Assembly (NCBI RefSeq): GCF_038003045.1
Contig: NZ_JBBOOK010000001.1
Location: forward strand, 1,860,001 to 1,924,000
Direction: 5' to 3'
Length of the DNA stretch: 64,000 bases
Source: Sporosarcina sp. FSL W7-1349
GTDB lineage: Bacteria; Bacillota; Bacilli; Bacillales_A; Planococcaceae
In this document: piece after piece, positions 8,349 to 15,484 of the stretch
How the letters are laid out: every line of letters begins with the position of its first letter
Position numbering within the stretch: the first letter of the stretch is position 1
Notes under the pieces: generated by a model
The model's input: the letters and a program-made list of their open reading frames with translations, nothing else
The model's database searches: none
Told to the model about the DNA's origin: nothing
Made by a program: the position numbers and the translations under genes

Positions 8349-8738
8349 TTATATCCACTGCGTCGTATATTTCTGCCTACGCGTTTCCGCCTTTGCAATT
8401 TCCCACGAGTCAATCAATTTTTTGATCTGTCGCGACACTTGTTCCCGCATTCCGGGGGTGTCGTGGATGCGGATTTCGATAAGGCATTGATTCAAATAAG
8501 CATAGTAGACTTGCAATCGTTCGCCTTCCGCGGTTTTATGGTCCACCGTGGCCATCAGCTCAAAAAGGAGAGTTTGGGCTTTGGCCAGCGCTTCTTTCCG
8601 TTCCTCGATACTGTCGGATTCTTCGTAACTCTCTACGTTACGCAGCACTTCATTCAAACAGAGGAGAACGTAATCGATAACGGGGAGCGTGGATACGTTC
8701 GTTTCCTGGTAGACTTTTGTGACTTTCCTGAAATCCAC
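8349..8738 (-). CDS. FliS-like flagellin chaperone (divergent paralogue)
   Basis: Predicted 129-residue helical protein resembling FliS, which binds the C-terminus of unexported flagellin. FliS-like features are the N-terminal VYQETNVSTLPVIDYVLLCL, the central QTLLFELMATVDHKTAEG, YAYLNQCLIEIRI, and a C-terminal helix SRQIKKLIDSWEIAKAE. The GTG start at 8738 is set by AGGAGGG six nt upstream; a much longer in-frame opening upstream has no such support. It is divergent from a flagellin-like gene, and both have sigma-D type -10 elements in the 115-bp gap. Probably the dedicated partner of that flagellin. Confidence 0.7.
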   Translation of the reverse strand: MDFRKVTKVYQETNVSTLPVIDYVLLCLNEVLRNVESYEESDSIEERKEALAKAQTLLFELMATVDHKTAEGERLQVYYAYLNQCLIEIRIHDTPGMREQVSRQIKKLIDSWEIAKAETRRQKYTTQWI

Positions 8739-8767
8739 GTTTTTCCCTCCTGATGCCTTTTTCTTTA

Positions 8768-8811
8768 TTATCGGCAGGCAAGCGTTCATTTCCAAGAAAA
8801 TTTGCCGATAT
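8768..8811. promoter_or_regulatory. Back-to-back sigma-D type -10 elements
   Basis: GCCGATAA on the minus strand (8768-8775) faces the fliS-like gene, and GCCGATAT on the plus strand (8804-8811) faces the flagellin-like gene. Both match the flagellar sigma -10 consensus. The -35 elements are weak: about TTCA, 15 bp upstream on the plus strand. Confidence 0.65.
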
Positions 8812-8853
8812 AAAGGGCGGATGATTGATTTTGAATAAAAGGTGGGTGACACG

Positions 8854-9666
8854 ATGCGCATACATAGCCAAGAAAACATCGCGTTTTCGAAAACGCGGAT
8901 GACGCGCAATAACACGCAGATCGAGAAGAGTTTGCAGAAGCTCGGAACCGGTTTGAAGATTGCAAAGGGGAGCGATAATGCTTCCGGGCTGTCGATTTCA
9001 GAGACGATACGCGCGCAGATCCGCGGCATTTCGCAGGCGCAAAGCAATATGCAGGATGGCCTTTCCGTTCTCGAAGCGTCGAATGAAGGACTGAACAACG
9101 TCAACGGTCTGTTGCAGCGGGCGCGTGAATTGGCGGTGGCGAACGCGAACGGGACGCTGACGGATAGTGACAGGGAAGCGGGACAGAAAGAGTTGGATCA
9201 GATCCTCGAGGCAATTGATGATACATCGACTAAGCTAGAGTTCAACACAAAAAAGATTTTGGGCGATCGCGCTCCGATTATTCTCCATGTGGGGGCGAAT
9301 CCAGGACAGCGGATGTCGATTGATACGATTGATGTCAGCACGGTGAAGTTGGGGATTGACGGAGCTTCCTTGGAAACCCGGGACAGTTCGGAGAAATTAA
9401 TTACAACAATTGATAACGCAATCAAAACGATTTCCGGCCACCTAACAAAGGTCGGTTCCCAAATGGAAGCGATCGAGCATCATCTGACGAACGCCATGGT
9501 GTTCGAGGCGAATTTGACGAAATCCCTATCGTTGTTGGAAGATACGGATATGGCAAAGGAAATGATGCAGTTCGTCAACTTGGATATCCGCCAAAAAGGG
9601 GATCATTTACTCGTTTCCTCTGTGAATAAAAATCTGAATGACATGCTTTCGTTGTTTTCGAGATGA
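8854..9666 (+). CDS. Flagellin-like filament protein (short, divergent)
   Basis: A 270-residue flagellin-family protein with conserved terminal helices. At the N-terminus are KLGTGLKIAKGSDNASGLSI and MQDGLSVLEASNEGLNNVNG; at the C-terminus are VGSQMEAIEHHLTNAM and SLLEDTDMAKEM. The middle domain is short. It departs from standard Hag at both ends: it starts MRIHSQENIAFSKTRM instead of MRINHNIAALNT, and finishes NDMLSLFSR where Hag normally ends near LQLL. The ATG at 8854 follows AAGGTGGG by 7 nt. A sigma-D type -10 lies about 40 bp upstream. It may be a secondary flagellin rather than the main filament protein. Confidence 0.85.
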   Translation: MRIHSQENIAFSKTRMTRNNTQIEKSLQKLGTGLKIAKGSDNASGLSISETIRAQIRGISQAQSNMQDGLSVLEASNEGLNNVNGLLQRARELAVANANGTLTDSDREAGQKELDQILEAIDDTSTKLEFNTKKILGDRAPIILHVGANPGQRMSIDTIDVSTVKLGIDGASLETRDSSEKLITTIDNAIKTISGHLTKVGSQMEAIEHHLTNAMVFEANLTKSLSLLEDTDMAKEMMQFVNLDIRQKGDHLLVSSVNKNLNDMLSLFSR

Positions 9667-9673
9667 GAATGGG

Positions 9674-9704
9674 CACCTTTCCTATTTGGGGAAGGTGTTT
9701 TTTT
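9674..9704 (+). terminator. Terminator after flagellin-like gene
   Basis: Stem CACCTTTCC / GGGAAGGTG followed by a long T-run, 7 bp beyond the stop codon. Confidence 0.8.
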
Positions 9705-9721
9705 ATTGGATGGGGTATCGG

Positions 9722-9881
9722 TTGTCAGCGGTTCTAACGATTTATCGGCGCTGACACACGGTTATCAGCATTTCCCACGAGTTATCAGCGTTCAGGCGAT
9801 GTTATCGGCACTTCTCACGAGTTATCAGCACTAGGCCGAAGTTATCAGCAGTCCCAGCAAAATATCAGCGCTCCCGCCCCA
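9722..9881. repeat. Array B: 20-bp period, core TTATCAGC
   Basis: Eight units start at 9722, 9742, 9762, 9782, 9802, 9822, 9842 and 9862, exactly 20 bp apart. The core is TTATC(A/G)GC, followed by a variable 12 bp, often ending CACGAG. It lies between two convergent terminators. The same word and period recur in array E at 25211-25370. Confidence 0.85.
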
Positions 9882-9892
9882 CCCCACAAAAA

Positions 9893-9924
9893 AACAAGCC
9901 CCTCTTCTAAAAAAGAGCTTGTTT
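9893..9924 (-). terminator. Terminator after ComFB-like gene
   Basis: Stem ACAAGC...CTCTT / AAGAGCTTGT with an A/T-rich loop and a T-run on the minus strand, just past the stop at 9934. Confidence 0.7.
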
Positions 9925-9933
9925 TCTATCATA

Positions 9934-10251
9934 TTATAACGTTTGGGTCAGGGGTTTTTCGTCGGTTGCGGTTAGGATGGCGTTGCCGCAGCGGGGACTG
10001 GCGGAGACGCGGCCGGCGGCGTGGGCGACGACGGAGAGGATGGTGGTCGCGCCTTGGCGGTCGGTTTCGTGGGCCGCCCGGACGTACGGGCTCAGTTCCG
10101 AGTTGACGATATAGCGTGCGGGCAGCTGGTTGAGCGCGAGCGCCATGATGTCGTCGAGGCACCGTTCACATCGACAGGTCAAATGCAATTGCGATTCATA
10201 TTTCAATAGAACGTCCCGTACGACATCCTCCATGACATTTTTGATTGCCAT
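9934..10251 (-). CDS. ComFB family late competence protein
   Basis: A 105-residue protein with the ComFB domain pattern. It begins with NVMEDVVRDVLLKYESQLHL, followed by a cysteine cluster CRCERCLDDIMALALNQLPA and ARYIVNSELSPYV. B. subtilis ComFB is encoded inside comF, but its role in transformation is unclear; related proteins in cyanobacteria bind cyclic dinucleotides. The ATG at 10251 follows GGAGGT by 7 nt and is preferred to upstream in-frame ATGs. The gene is monocistronic and 4 kb from comFA-comFC, so it has separated from the operon. The symbol is withheld because orthology to comFB is inferred. Confidence 0.75.
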   Translation of the reverse strand: MAIKNVMEDVVRDVLLKYESQLHLTCRCERCLDDIMALALNQLPARYIVNSELSPYVRAAHETDRQGATTILSVVAHAAGRVSASPRCGNAILTATDEKPLTQTL

Positions 10252-10317
10252 TTCCCTAACCTCCATCTTCATCCAAGGTTTCACAATTCTCTTTTCATTA
10301 TACCATTTCTTTCCTTA

Positions 10318-10350
10318 AAAAAGAGCGGCTAATACAAAATCAGCCACTCC
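10318..10350 (-). terminator. Terminator after aspA
   Basis: On the minus strand AGTGGCTGA / TAGCCGCT pairs across a short A/T loop and is followed by six Ts, 11 bp past the aspA stop codon. Confidence 0.75.
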
Positions 10351-10360
10351 TACCTATCTC

Positions 10361-11803
10361 TTATACACGCAATAGTTCTTTTTTCTCCAATAGTTCTTTG
10401 CCGGAAATGCCCGGTTCAGTCATTTCGTATGGGTGCAGAATGACGTCTAGTTCTTCCGCCGTCAAAATGCCCCGTTCGATGCATATGTCGCGGATCGGAC
10501 GGCCAGTTTCCAAAGCTTCTTTCGCGATTTGTGTCGCCGCCTCGTAGCCGACATGCGGATTGATGGCCGTAATGATTCCGATGCTGTTATCCACATATTC
10601 TTCCATCAAATCTGCGTTCGCTTGGATGCCGTCCAAGCAGTAGTTGCGGAACACGGTGAAGACGTTCGTCATGATGTCCATCGACTGCAATAGGTTGAAG
10701 ACGAGGACCGGCTCCATGACGTTTAGTTCGAATTGGCCCGCTTCGGATGCCAAGCTGATCGTCGTGTCGTTCCCAATGACTTGGAAAGCGACTTGGTTCA
10801 TTACTTCCGCCATGACTGGATTCACTTTGCCCGGCATGATGGAAGAGCCCGGTTGACGTGCCGGAAGGACGATTTCCGCAAGTCCGGTGCGCGGTCCGGA
10901 TGCCATGAGGCGCAAGTCGTTCGCGATTTTGGACATATTAATCATGCAGCCGCGAAGTGCCGCGGACACTTGAACATAGGCGTCCGTGTTTTGCGTCGCA
11001 TCTACGAGGTGCTCGGCGGATGTTAATTCCAACCCACTGTTTTCGGATAGGAATTGGACAACTTTTTCGATGTACATTGGATCCGCGTTCAATCCGGTTC
11101 CGACCGCAGTCGCACCCATGTTCACTTCATATAGATGTTCACGGGATGCGTGGATCCGGGCGATGTCCCGGCTTAGCACGCGGCCGTACGCTTCAAATTC
11201 CTGGCCGAGTCGAATCGGAACAGCGTCCTGCAAATGCGTCCGTCCCATTTTCAACAATGGATGGAATTCTTCTGCTTTCTTCAGGAACGTTTCGTGGAGC
11301 GCATGACTTGCGTCCAGTAATTCTTGCACTTTATCGAGAACGGCGATGTGGATGGCCGTCGGGAAAGCATCATTTGTCGATTGCGCCATGTTCACATGGG
11401 TGTTCGGGCTGATGACTTTATAATTTCCTTTCGTCTCGCCGAGGATTTCTAGTGCCCGGTTCGCGATGACTTCATTCGCATTCATGTTCATCGATGTGCC
11501 GGCGCCACCCTGGATCGGATCGACGAGGAACTGGTCATGCAGCGCGCCCCCGATGATTTCGTCAGCCGCCTGGATGATGGCCTGCGCAATCTTGCCGTCA
11601 AGTTGCCCGGTCAGGCTGTTCGCCTGTGCCGCGGATTTCTTTACGATGGCTAGCGCTTTGATCAGATGCTTACTCACTGGATAACCCGTAATCGGGAAGT
11701 TTTCCACCGCGCGCAACGTCTGGATGCCGTAATACGCATCAGCCGGTACTTGCTTCTCCCCGATATAGTCTTTTTCCACTCGATAACTTCCAACTTGTTC
11801 CAT
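10361..11803 (-). CDS. aspA: Aspartate ammonia-lyase (aspartase)
   Basis: Converts L-aspartate to fumarate and ammonia; a cytoplasmic homotetramer feeding the citrate cycle. The 480-residue product carries the aspartase-type entrance YYGIQTLRAVENFPITG, the substrate segments STNDAFPTAIHIAVL and KMGRTHLQDAVPIRLGQEF, and the superfamily signature GSSIMPGKVNPV with the catalytic serine loop. These features favour aspartase over fumarase. The ATG at 11803 follows AGGAG by 8 nt and gives MEQVGSYRVEKDYIG. It stands alone, with a terminator after it. Confidence 0.94.
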   Translation of the reverse strand: MEQVGSYRVEKDYIGEKQVPADAYYGIQTLRAVENFPITGYPVSKHLIKALAIVKKSAAQANSLTGQLDGKIAQAIIQAADEIIGGALHDQFLVDPIQGGAGTSMNMNANEVIANRALEILGETKGNYKVISPNTHVNMAQSTNDAFPTAIHIAVLDKVQELLDASHALHETFLKKAEEFHPLLKMGRTHLQDAVPIRLGQEFEAYGRVLSRDIARIHASREHLYEVNMGATAVGTGLNADPMYIEKVVQFLSENSGLELTSAEHLVDATQNTDAYVQVSAALRGCMINMSKIANDLRLMASGPRTGLAEIVLPARQPGSSIMPGKVNPVMAEVMNQVAFQVIGNDTTISLASEAGQFELNVMEPVLVFNLLQSMDIMTNVFTVFRNYCLDGIQANADLMEEYVDNSIGIITAINPHVGYEAATQIAKEALETGRPIRDICIERGILTAEELDVILHPYEMTEPGISGKELLEKKELLRV

Positions 11804-11927
11804 TTCAGTCACTCCTAGAATTATCATGAGTCCATAGTAGACCTTTCCGCCCCGATATACAATCGGTTTTTCGAAATAATCATAGGAAATTCAACAAAAC
11901 CGAGAAGAATTTCGGGAATGAAATCCG

Positions 11928-12575
11928 TTACATTCCCTGTTTTGCCAAACCATCCACCAAAAACCGGATCGTCCTCTCCAATTCTACGTCGTCCTCCCAA
12001 CTGTCCGAGTTTCGGGCGATGACGTATTTTGTTGCGAAATACCCGAGAATCGTGGAACCGGCAAGCCGGACGACGGTCGTCGCAGGCAAATCGGCGAGCT
12101 GCCCTTTCGACTGGTAATGCTCTATGATTTCGATAAATCGGGCGAGCACTTTCTTGCCGACGTGCTCGATGAACAGCTCCCGCAATTCCGGGTGGAACGG
12201 GATCTCCTGAAGAAGGATTTTAAGGATGGACATATTTTTCTCCAAAAACTTTTGCCGATTCTCGACCATCGCACGCACGAAATCTTCGAACGTTGCGTAC
12301 TCTTGATCTAGCACTTTATTCAAATCCTTGATAATGAATGGCGCAAGCATTTTCACCATCATCGGACTGACAATGGACAGCAGGAGATCCTTTTTCGTTT
12401 TCCAATGACGGAAAATCGTCCCTTCTGCCACTCCTGCCTTTTTGGCAATTTCGTTTGTGGATGTGGCGGCAAACCCTTTTTCCGCGAAGATGTCAATGGC
12501 CGCTACCACGATTTGTTTTTGCTTTTCCGTCATCTCGCTGTCGAACAGTTCATCCATCATATTTTGATCAGCCAT
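11928..12575 (-). CDS. TetR family transcriptional regulator
   Basis: A 215-residue repressor with an N-terminal helix-turn-helix (VAAIDIFAEKGFAATSTNEI, KKAGVAEGTIFRHWKTKKDL, about residues 25-65) and an all-helical ligand domain. It is the last gene of the ATPase-permease-tetR run, 9 bp after the permease. The likely operators are the two GTGAGT-N4-ACTCA dyads at 14367-14382 and 14418-14433 around the operon promoter, so it probably autoregulates with the exporter. The inducer is unknown. Confidence 0.88.
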   Translation of the reverse strand: MADQNMMDELFDSEMTEKQKQIVVAAIDIFAEKGFAATSTNEIAKKAGVAEGTIFRHWKTKKDLLLSIVSPMMVKMLAPFIIKDLNKVLDQEYATFEDFVRAMVENRQKFLEKNMSILKILLQEIPFHPELRELFIEHVGKKVLARFIEIIEHYQSKGQLADLPATTVVRLAGSTILGYFATKYVIARNSDSWEDDVELERTIRFLVDGLAKQGM

Positions 12576-12584
12576 ATGTCCTCC

Positions 12585-13613
12585 TTACATTTTACGGTAT
12601 TTGCGCAGTGCGATTATATTAATGGCAATGAATAACAGGGAAAAGCCCAGAATTGCGAAAAGATCCAAATAGATATCTCCCCAACCATACCCCCGGACCA
12701 TCACATTGCGCAAGGCATTCGCCGCGTAGTACAGCGGCGTGACGTGACTGATCCAGCTTAGCCATCCAGCAATCGTTTCAAGGTTGAATAAACCTGAAAA
12801 GAAAATTTGCGGCACGACGACAATCGGGATGAATTGTATCATTTGCAGTTCATTATGGGCAAAGGAGGAGAGTAGAATCCCGAGCGTCAACGCCGTAAGA
12901 GCGAGCAATAAAATGATGAGCAGTACATATAGGAACGAGCCCTCCATGACCATGCCGAGCACGTAGATGGCATAGGCGGTGATTAATGTCGATTGAATCA
13001 TTGTGAATAAACCAAAGCCGATGACGTAGCCCGCGACAATTTCCCATTTGCGCAGCGGGCTGGACAATAATCGTTCCAATGTCCCGGTCGTCCGCTCCCG
13101 CAGGAAGGAAACACCCGCGATGAGAAAAACGAAAAAGAACACGAAAAATCCGAGAAGAACGGGGCCGTAATAATCGAACTGCCCCATATCGCTTGAGCCA
13201 TGGAGGAAATCGACTTGCGGCTCGGGCATCATGCCTCCGCCGGGTTGTTTCGGCAATGCCTGTTGGAACCATTTCATCGTCGCGCCGGTCACCGTCGGGT
13301 CACTACCTTCCACGACGAGGGACGGCGACATCCCTTCGAATTTGAGATAAGCGTCTATTTTTTGTTTAGCCAGCTGCTCTTTGGCGGCCGTTTCATCATT
13401 GTAATTGGTGAGGGTCGCCCCTGCGACATTCAGTTGCTGTTCAATCATCTCTGGGACATCCACCAAACCTATTTTAGGCTCATATTCTCCGCCTTCGAAA
13501 ATGAAATACAACATCGTCAAGACGAGCATCGGCGCGAAGATGAGCAACCCGATCGTCCGTTTATCCCGGACGATTTGCCGTAGAATCCGTTTGACAAGTG
13601 CCGCGACTCTCAT
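12585..13613 (-). CDS. ABC-2 type transporter permease
   Basis: A 342-residue membrane protein with one N-terminal anchor (LLIFAPMLVLTMLYFIF), a large extracytoplasmic loop (about residues 45-170), then five more membrane segments. The ABC-2 signature region contains FLRERTTGTLERLLSSPLRKWEIVAGY. This is the permease type of multidrug or lipid exporters (DrrB/YhgE-like). The start overlaps the end of the restored ATPase frame by 4 bp (ATGA), as expected for a coupled pair. Confidence 0.88.
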   Translation of the reverse strand: MRVAALVKRILRQIVRDKRTIGLLIFAPMLVLTMLYFIFEGGEYEPKIGLVDVPEMIEQQLNVAGATLTNYNDETAAKEQLAKQKIDAYLKFEGMSPSLVVEGSDPTVTGATMKWFQQALPKQPGGGMMPEPQVDFLHGSSDMGQFDYYGPVLLGFFVFFFVFLIAGVSFLRERTTGTLERLLSSPLRKWEIVAGYVIGFGLFTMIQSTLITAYAIYVLGMVMEGSFLYVLLIILLLALTALTLGILLSSFAHNELQMIQFIPIVVVPQIFFSGLFNLETIAGWLSWISHVTPLYYAANALRNVMVRGYGWGDIYLDLFAILGFSLLFIAINIIALRKYRKM

Positions 13614-13679
13614 GCTTCCTCACCTCCATAGACGAGGAATGCTTCCTCGATTGTCGTGGTGTTCGTTTGCGATTTCAAT

Positions 13680-14345
13680 TCAGCCGGCGACCCGACCGCG
13701 ATCAATTTCCCATCCCGAAGGAGCGCAAGCCGATTCGCATTTATCCGCCTCGTCCATGACATGCGTCGTCACGATCAATGTCGTCCCTTGCGCTTTCAAA
13801 CCGGCAAACGCCTGCCAAATGCTTTTCCGGAGGACAGGGTCGATGCCAACCGTCGGCTCATCGAGAATCAACAACTCCGGCTCATGAAGGAGTGCGATGG
13901 CGAGGGATAGCCTTCGTTTCATGCCACCTGAATAATTGGAAACTAATTTCGTCAAGTCATTGGATAATTGCACAAGCGCCATCACCTCATCAATCCGCTG
14001 CGCCTGCTTCTTCCCTTTCAAGCCATACAGCTCCGAAAAAAATTGAAGATTCTCCTTCGCAGACAGTTCTTCGTACAGGGCATCCGACTGGGCCATATAA
14101 CCGATCCGGTTTATCAAATGCAAGGAAGGCATCTTTTCCTGAAAGACAAGATTTTCCCCGCTCGTCGGCGTGTCCAGCCCCGCCAACTCTTTCACCAACG
14201 TCGTCTTCCCCGCTCCTGACGGTCCAAGAAGCCCGAAAATCTCCCCTGGCATAATGTCCAGATTGATATCCTGAAGAACCGGATGATCCTTGAAACTCTT
14301 GGAAACGTTACGGATGGATACACAAGGTTTGGTGGTTGATTGCAT
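13680..14345 (-). CDS. ABC exporter ATP-binding protein, C-terminus frameshifted
   Basis: ATPase partner of the adjacent permease. It has Walker A LLGPSGAGKTTLVKEL, signature YSGGMKRRLSLAIALL, Walker B ELLILDEPTVGIDP and the H-loop VTTHVMDEADKC. After that the frame becomes ESACAPSGWEIDRGRVAG and stops. Skipping one base near 13733 restores RLALLRDGKLIAVGSPAEL and continues to a stop at 13610, overlapping the permease ATG: 244 residues, the normal length. So there is a one-base insertion or a sequencing error. ATP-binding motifs are intact even in the short form. The ATG at 14345 follows AAAGGAG. Confidence 0.85.
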   Translation of the reverse strand: MQSTTKPCVSIRNVSKSFKDHPVLQDINLDIMPGEIFGLLGPSGAGKTTLVKELAGLDTPTSGENLVFQEKMPSLHLINRIGYMAQSDALYEELSAKENLQFFSELYGLKGKKQAQRIDEVMALVQLSNDLTKLVSNYSGGMKRRLSLAIALLHEPELLILDEPTVGIDPVLRKSIWQAFAGLKAQGTTLIVTTHVMDEADKCESACAPSGWEIDRGRVAG

Positions 14346-14366
14346 AAAATCCGCTCCTTTCACGTA

Positions 14367-14433
14367 GTGAGTGATTACTCACTCCATTATAAAAGAAGTA
14401 GTGGTGGTAGTAGTAAAGTGAGTAATCACTCAT
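14367..14433 (-). promoter_or_regulatory. Exporter promoter flanked by two TetR-type operators
   Basis: Two dyads, GTGAGTGATTACTCAC (14367-14382) and GTGAGTAATCACTCAT (14418-14433), are near-identical copies in opposite orientation. Between them, on the minus strand, lies TATAAT (14386-14391), a likely -10. Such dyads are typical of TetR-family operators; the tetR gene closes this operon. Confidence 0.75.
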
Positions 14434-14562
14434 TATTAAAAAAAGGTGCTCCCTATGCTGATCCCCCCTCGAATGAAACTCACACATCTTGATGGACAAC
14501 TGGCATACCCTCAAGGGAAACGCTCACACCTTTCCGAAAAACCTCCACAACTTTATAACCAA

Positions 14563-14590
14563 AAACCGTCACTCTATTAAGAAATGACGG
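14563..14590 (-). terminator. Terminator overlapping a stop codon
   Basis: ACCGTCA / TGACGGT stem followed by six Ts on the minus strand. The 5' arm includes the last codons of the upstream 183-residue gene, so its stop codon sits in the loop. Confidence 0.65.
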
Positions 14591-15128
14591 TCTCCTTTCC
14601 GGCAGTTTCCCGGATTTCATAAAATTGTCGCACTAAGGCTTCCTCTAATTCAGGTTTTATCCCAGCCAGCCGCCGTTTCCCGACCCGCCGATCCAATAAG
14701 CTAATGGCGCGTATGAATGGGTGTTCATGTGCCAGCGCCTGTTCGATTGGCAGTTGAAGGAATTCGTATAAAAGTGGGACCATTTCCCATGCAGGGAACA
14801 GCCCCTGCTCCTTCACCTCGAGTTCCGCGTCATCATAGGCGGCATGCAGCCGTTTCAATTCTGGTGACTGCCAAAGTTGCCCCACATTATCAACCCATGC
14901 CAACGGATCGATTTGCCGCTCCGCAGTTAATTCGATCCCGCGTGTATTGGCTGCCATCGAAAACGGGATGTCCGAAGCCCGAAAGATTTCGTGACCATCG
15001 AGAGTCACTCGGAACGTCCTCGTCTGATCATGGCTTTTGCGATGAACGACAAGTTGGTACGTAGCCCGACCTTTCAATGAATCGCAGAGGCAATCTTCCG
15101 CTAACTTTTTCAATTTAGTCCATTTCAT
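14577..15128 (-). CDS. Uncharacterised protein (resembles SF0329 family)
   Basis: A 183-residue soluble protein of unknown function. It starts MKWTKLKKLAEDCLCDSLKG, then YQLVVHRKSHDQTRTFRVTLDG, and has a helical C-terminal half with LQLPIEQALAHEHPFIRAI and LLDRRVGKRRLAGI. This layout recalls proteins labelled SF0329 family in Bacillus, which have no known role; the match is from memory. No membrane segment or signal peptide. It is followed by a terminator built into its own 3' end. Array C lies upstream, and no clear Shine-Dalgarno beyond CTGGAGG about 13 nt ahead is seen. Confidence 0.7.
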   Translation of the reverse strand: MKWTKLKKLAEDCLCDSLKGRATYQLVVHRKSHDQTRTFRVTLDGHEIFRASDIPFSMAANTRGIELTAERQIDPLAWVDNVGQLWQSPELKRLHAAYDDAELEVKEQGLFPAWEMVPLLYEFLQLPIEQALAHEHPFIRAISLLDRRVGKRRLAGIKPELEEALVRQFYEIRETAGKETVIS

Positions 15129-15175
15129 TTGGATTGATAACCTCCAGTTTTTTTATTTGGACGTTTATGCCCGGG

Positions 15176-15473
15176 CCATGAGAGTCTTTGCGATCCCCAT
15201 GACAGTTCGGGGATTTGCCATGACAGTTGGCCCGCGCCATGACAGTTTTCGCAAATCCCATCACAGTTCAGGGATTTGCCATGAGAGTTGCCCGATTTCC
15301 CATGACAGTTTGGCCACGCCATGACAGTTTCCACTGGCCCCATGACAGTTCGAGAATTTGCCATGACAGTTGCCTGATTTCCCATGACAGTTTGACCGAG
15401 CCATGACAGTTTCCACGATTCCCATGACAGTTCAGGGATTTGCCATGAGAGTTTCTCAATTTCCCATGACAAT
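15176..15473. repeat. Array C: core CCATGACAGTT, 82-bp higher-order period
   Basis: Fifteen copies of CCATGACAGTT (variants CCATGAGAGTT, CCATCACAGTT) are followed by variable 8-10 bp. Spacing is 21, 21, 19, then repeating blocks of 21, 21, 21, 19. Tails recur in order (ending GGGATTTG; GATTTC; a short GGCC-CG type of 19 bp; TTTCCAC), giving a four-unit, 82-bp super-repeat. The array ends 12 bp from the S9 peptidase stop at 15485. Long ORFs across it are artefacts of the 21-bp period. Confidence 0.92.
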
Positions 15474-15484
15474 CCCCTACCTCC

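Noticed and set aside
8739..9104. Long N-terminal extension of the fliS-like gene to 9104
   Set aside because: The extension lies antisense to the flagellin gene and its promoter. A GTG with AGGAGGG at the right distance marks the real start at 8738.
15176..15473. CRISPR array
   Set aside because: The repeat core is only 11 bp, the period 19-21 bp, and the fillers are similar to each other. There are no cas genes. CRISPR units are about 60-70 bp with unique spacers.
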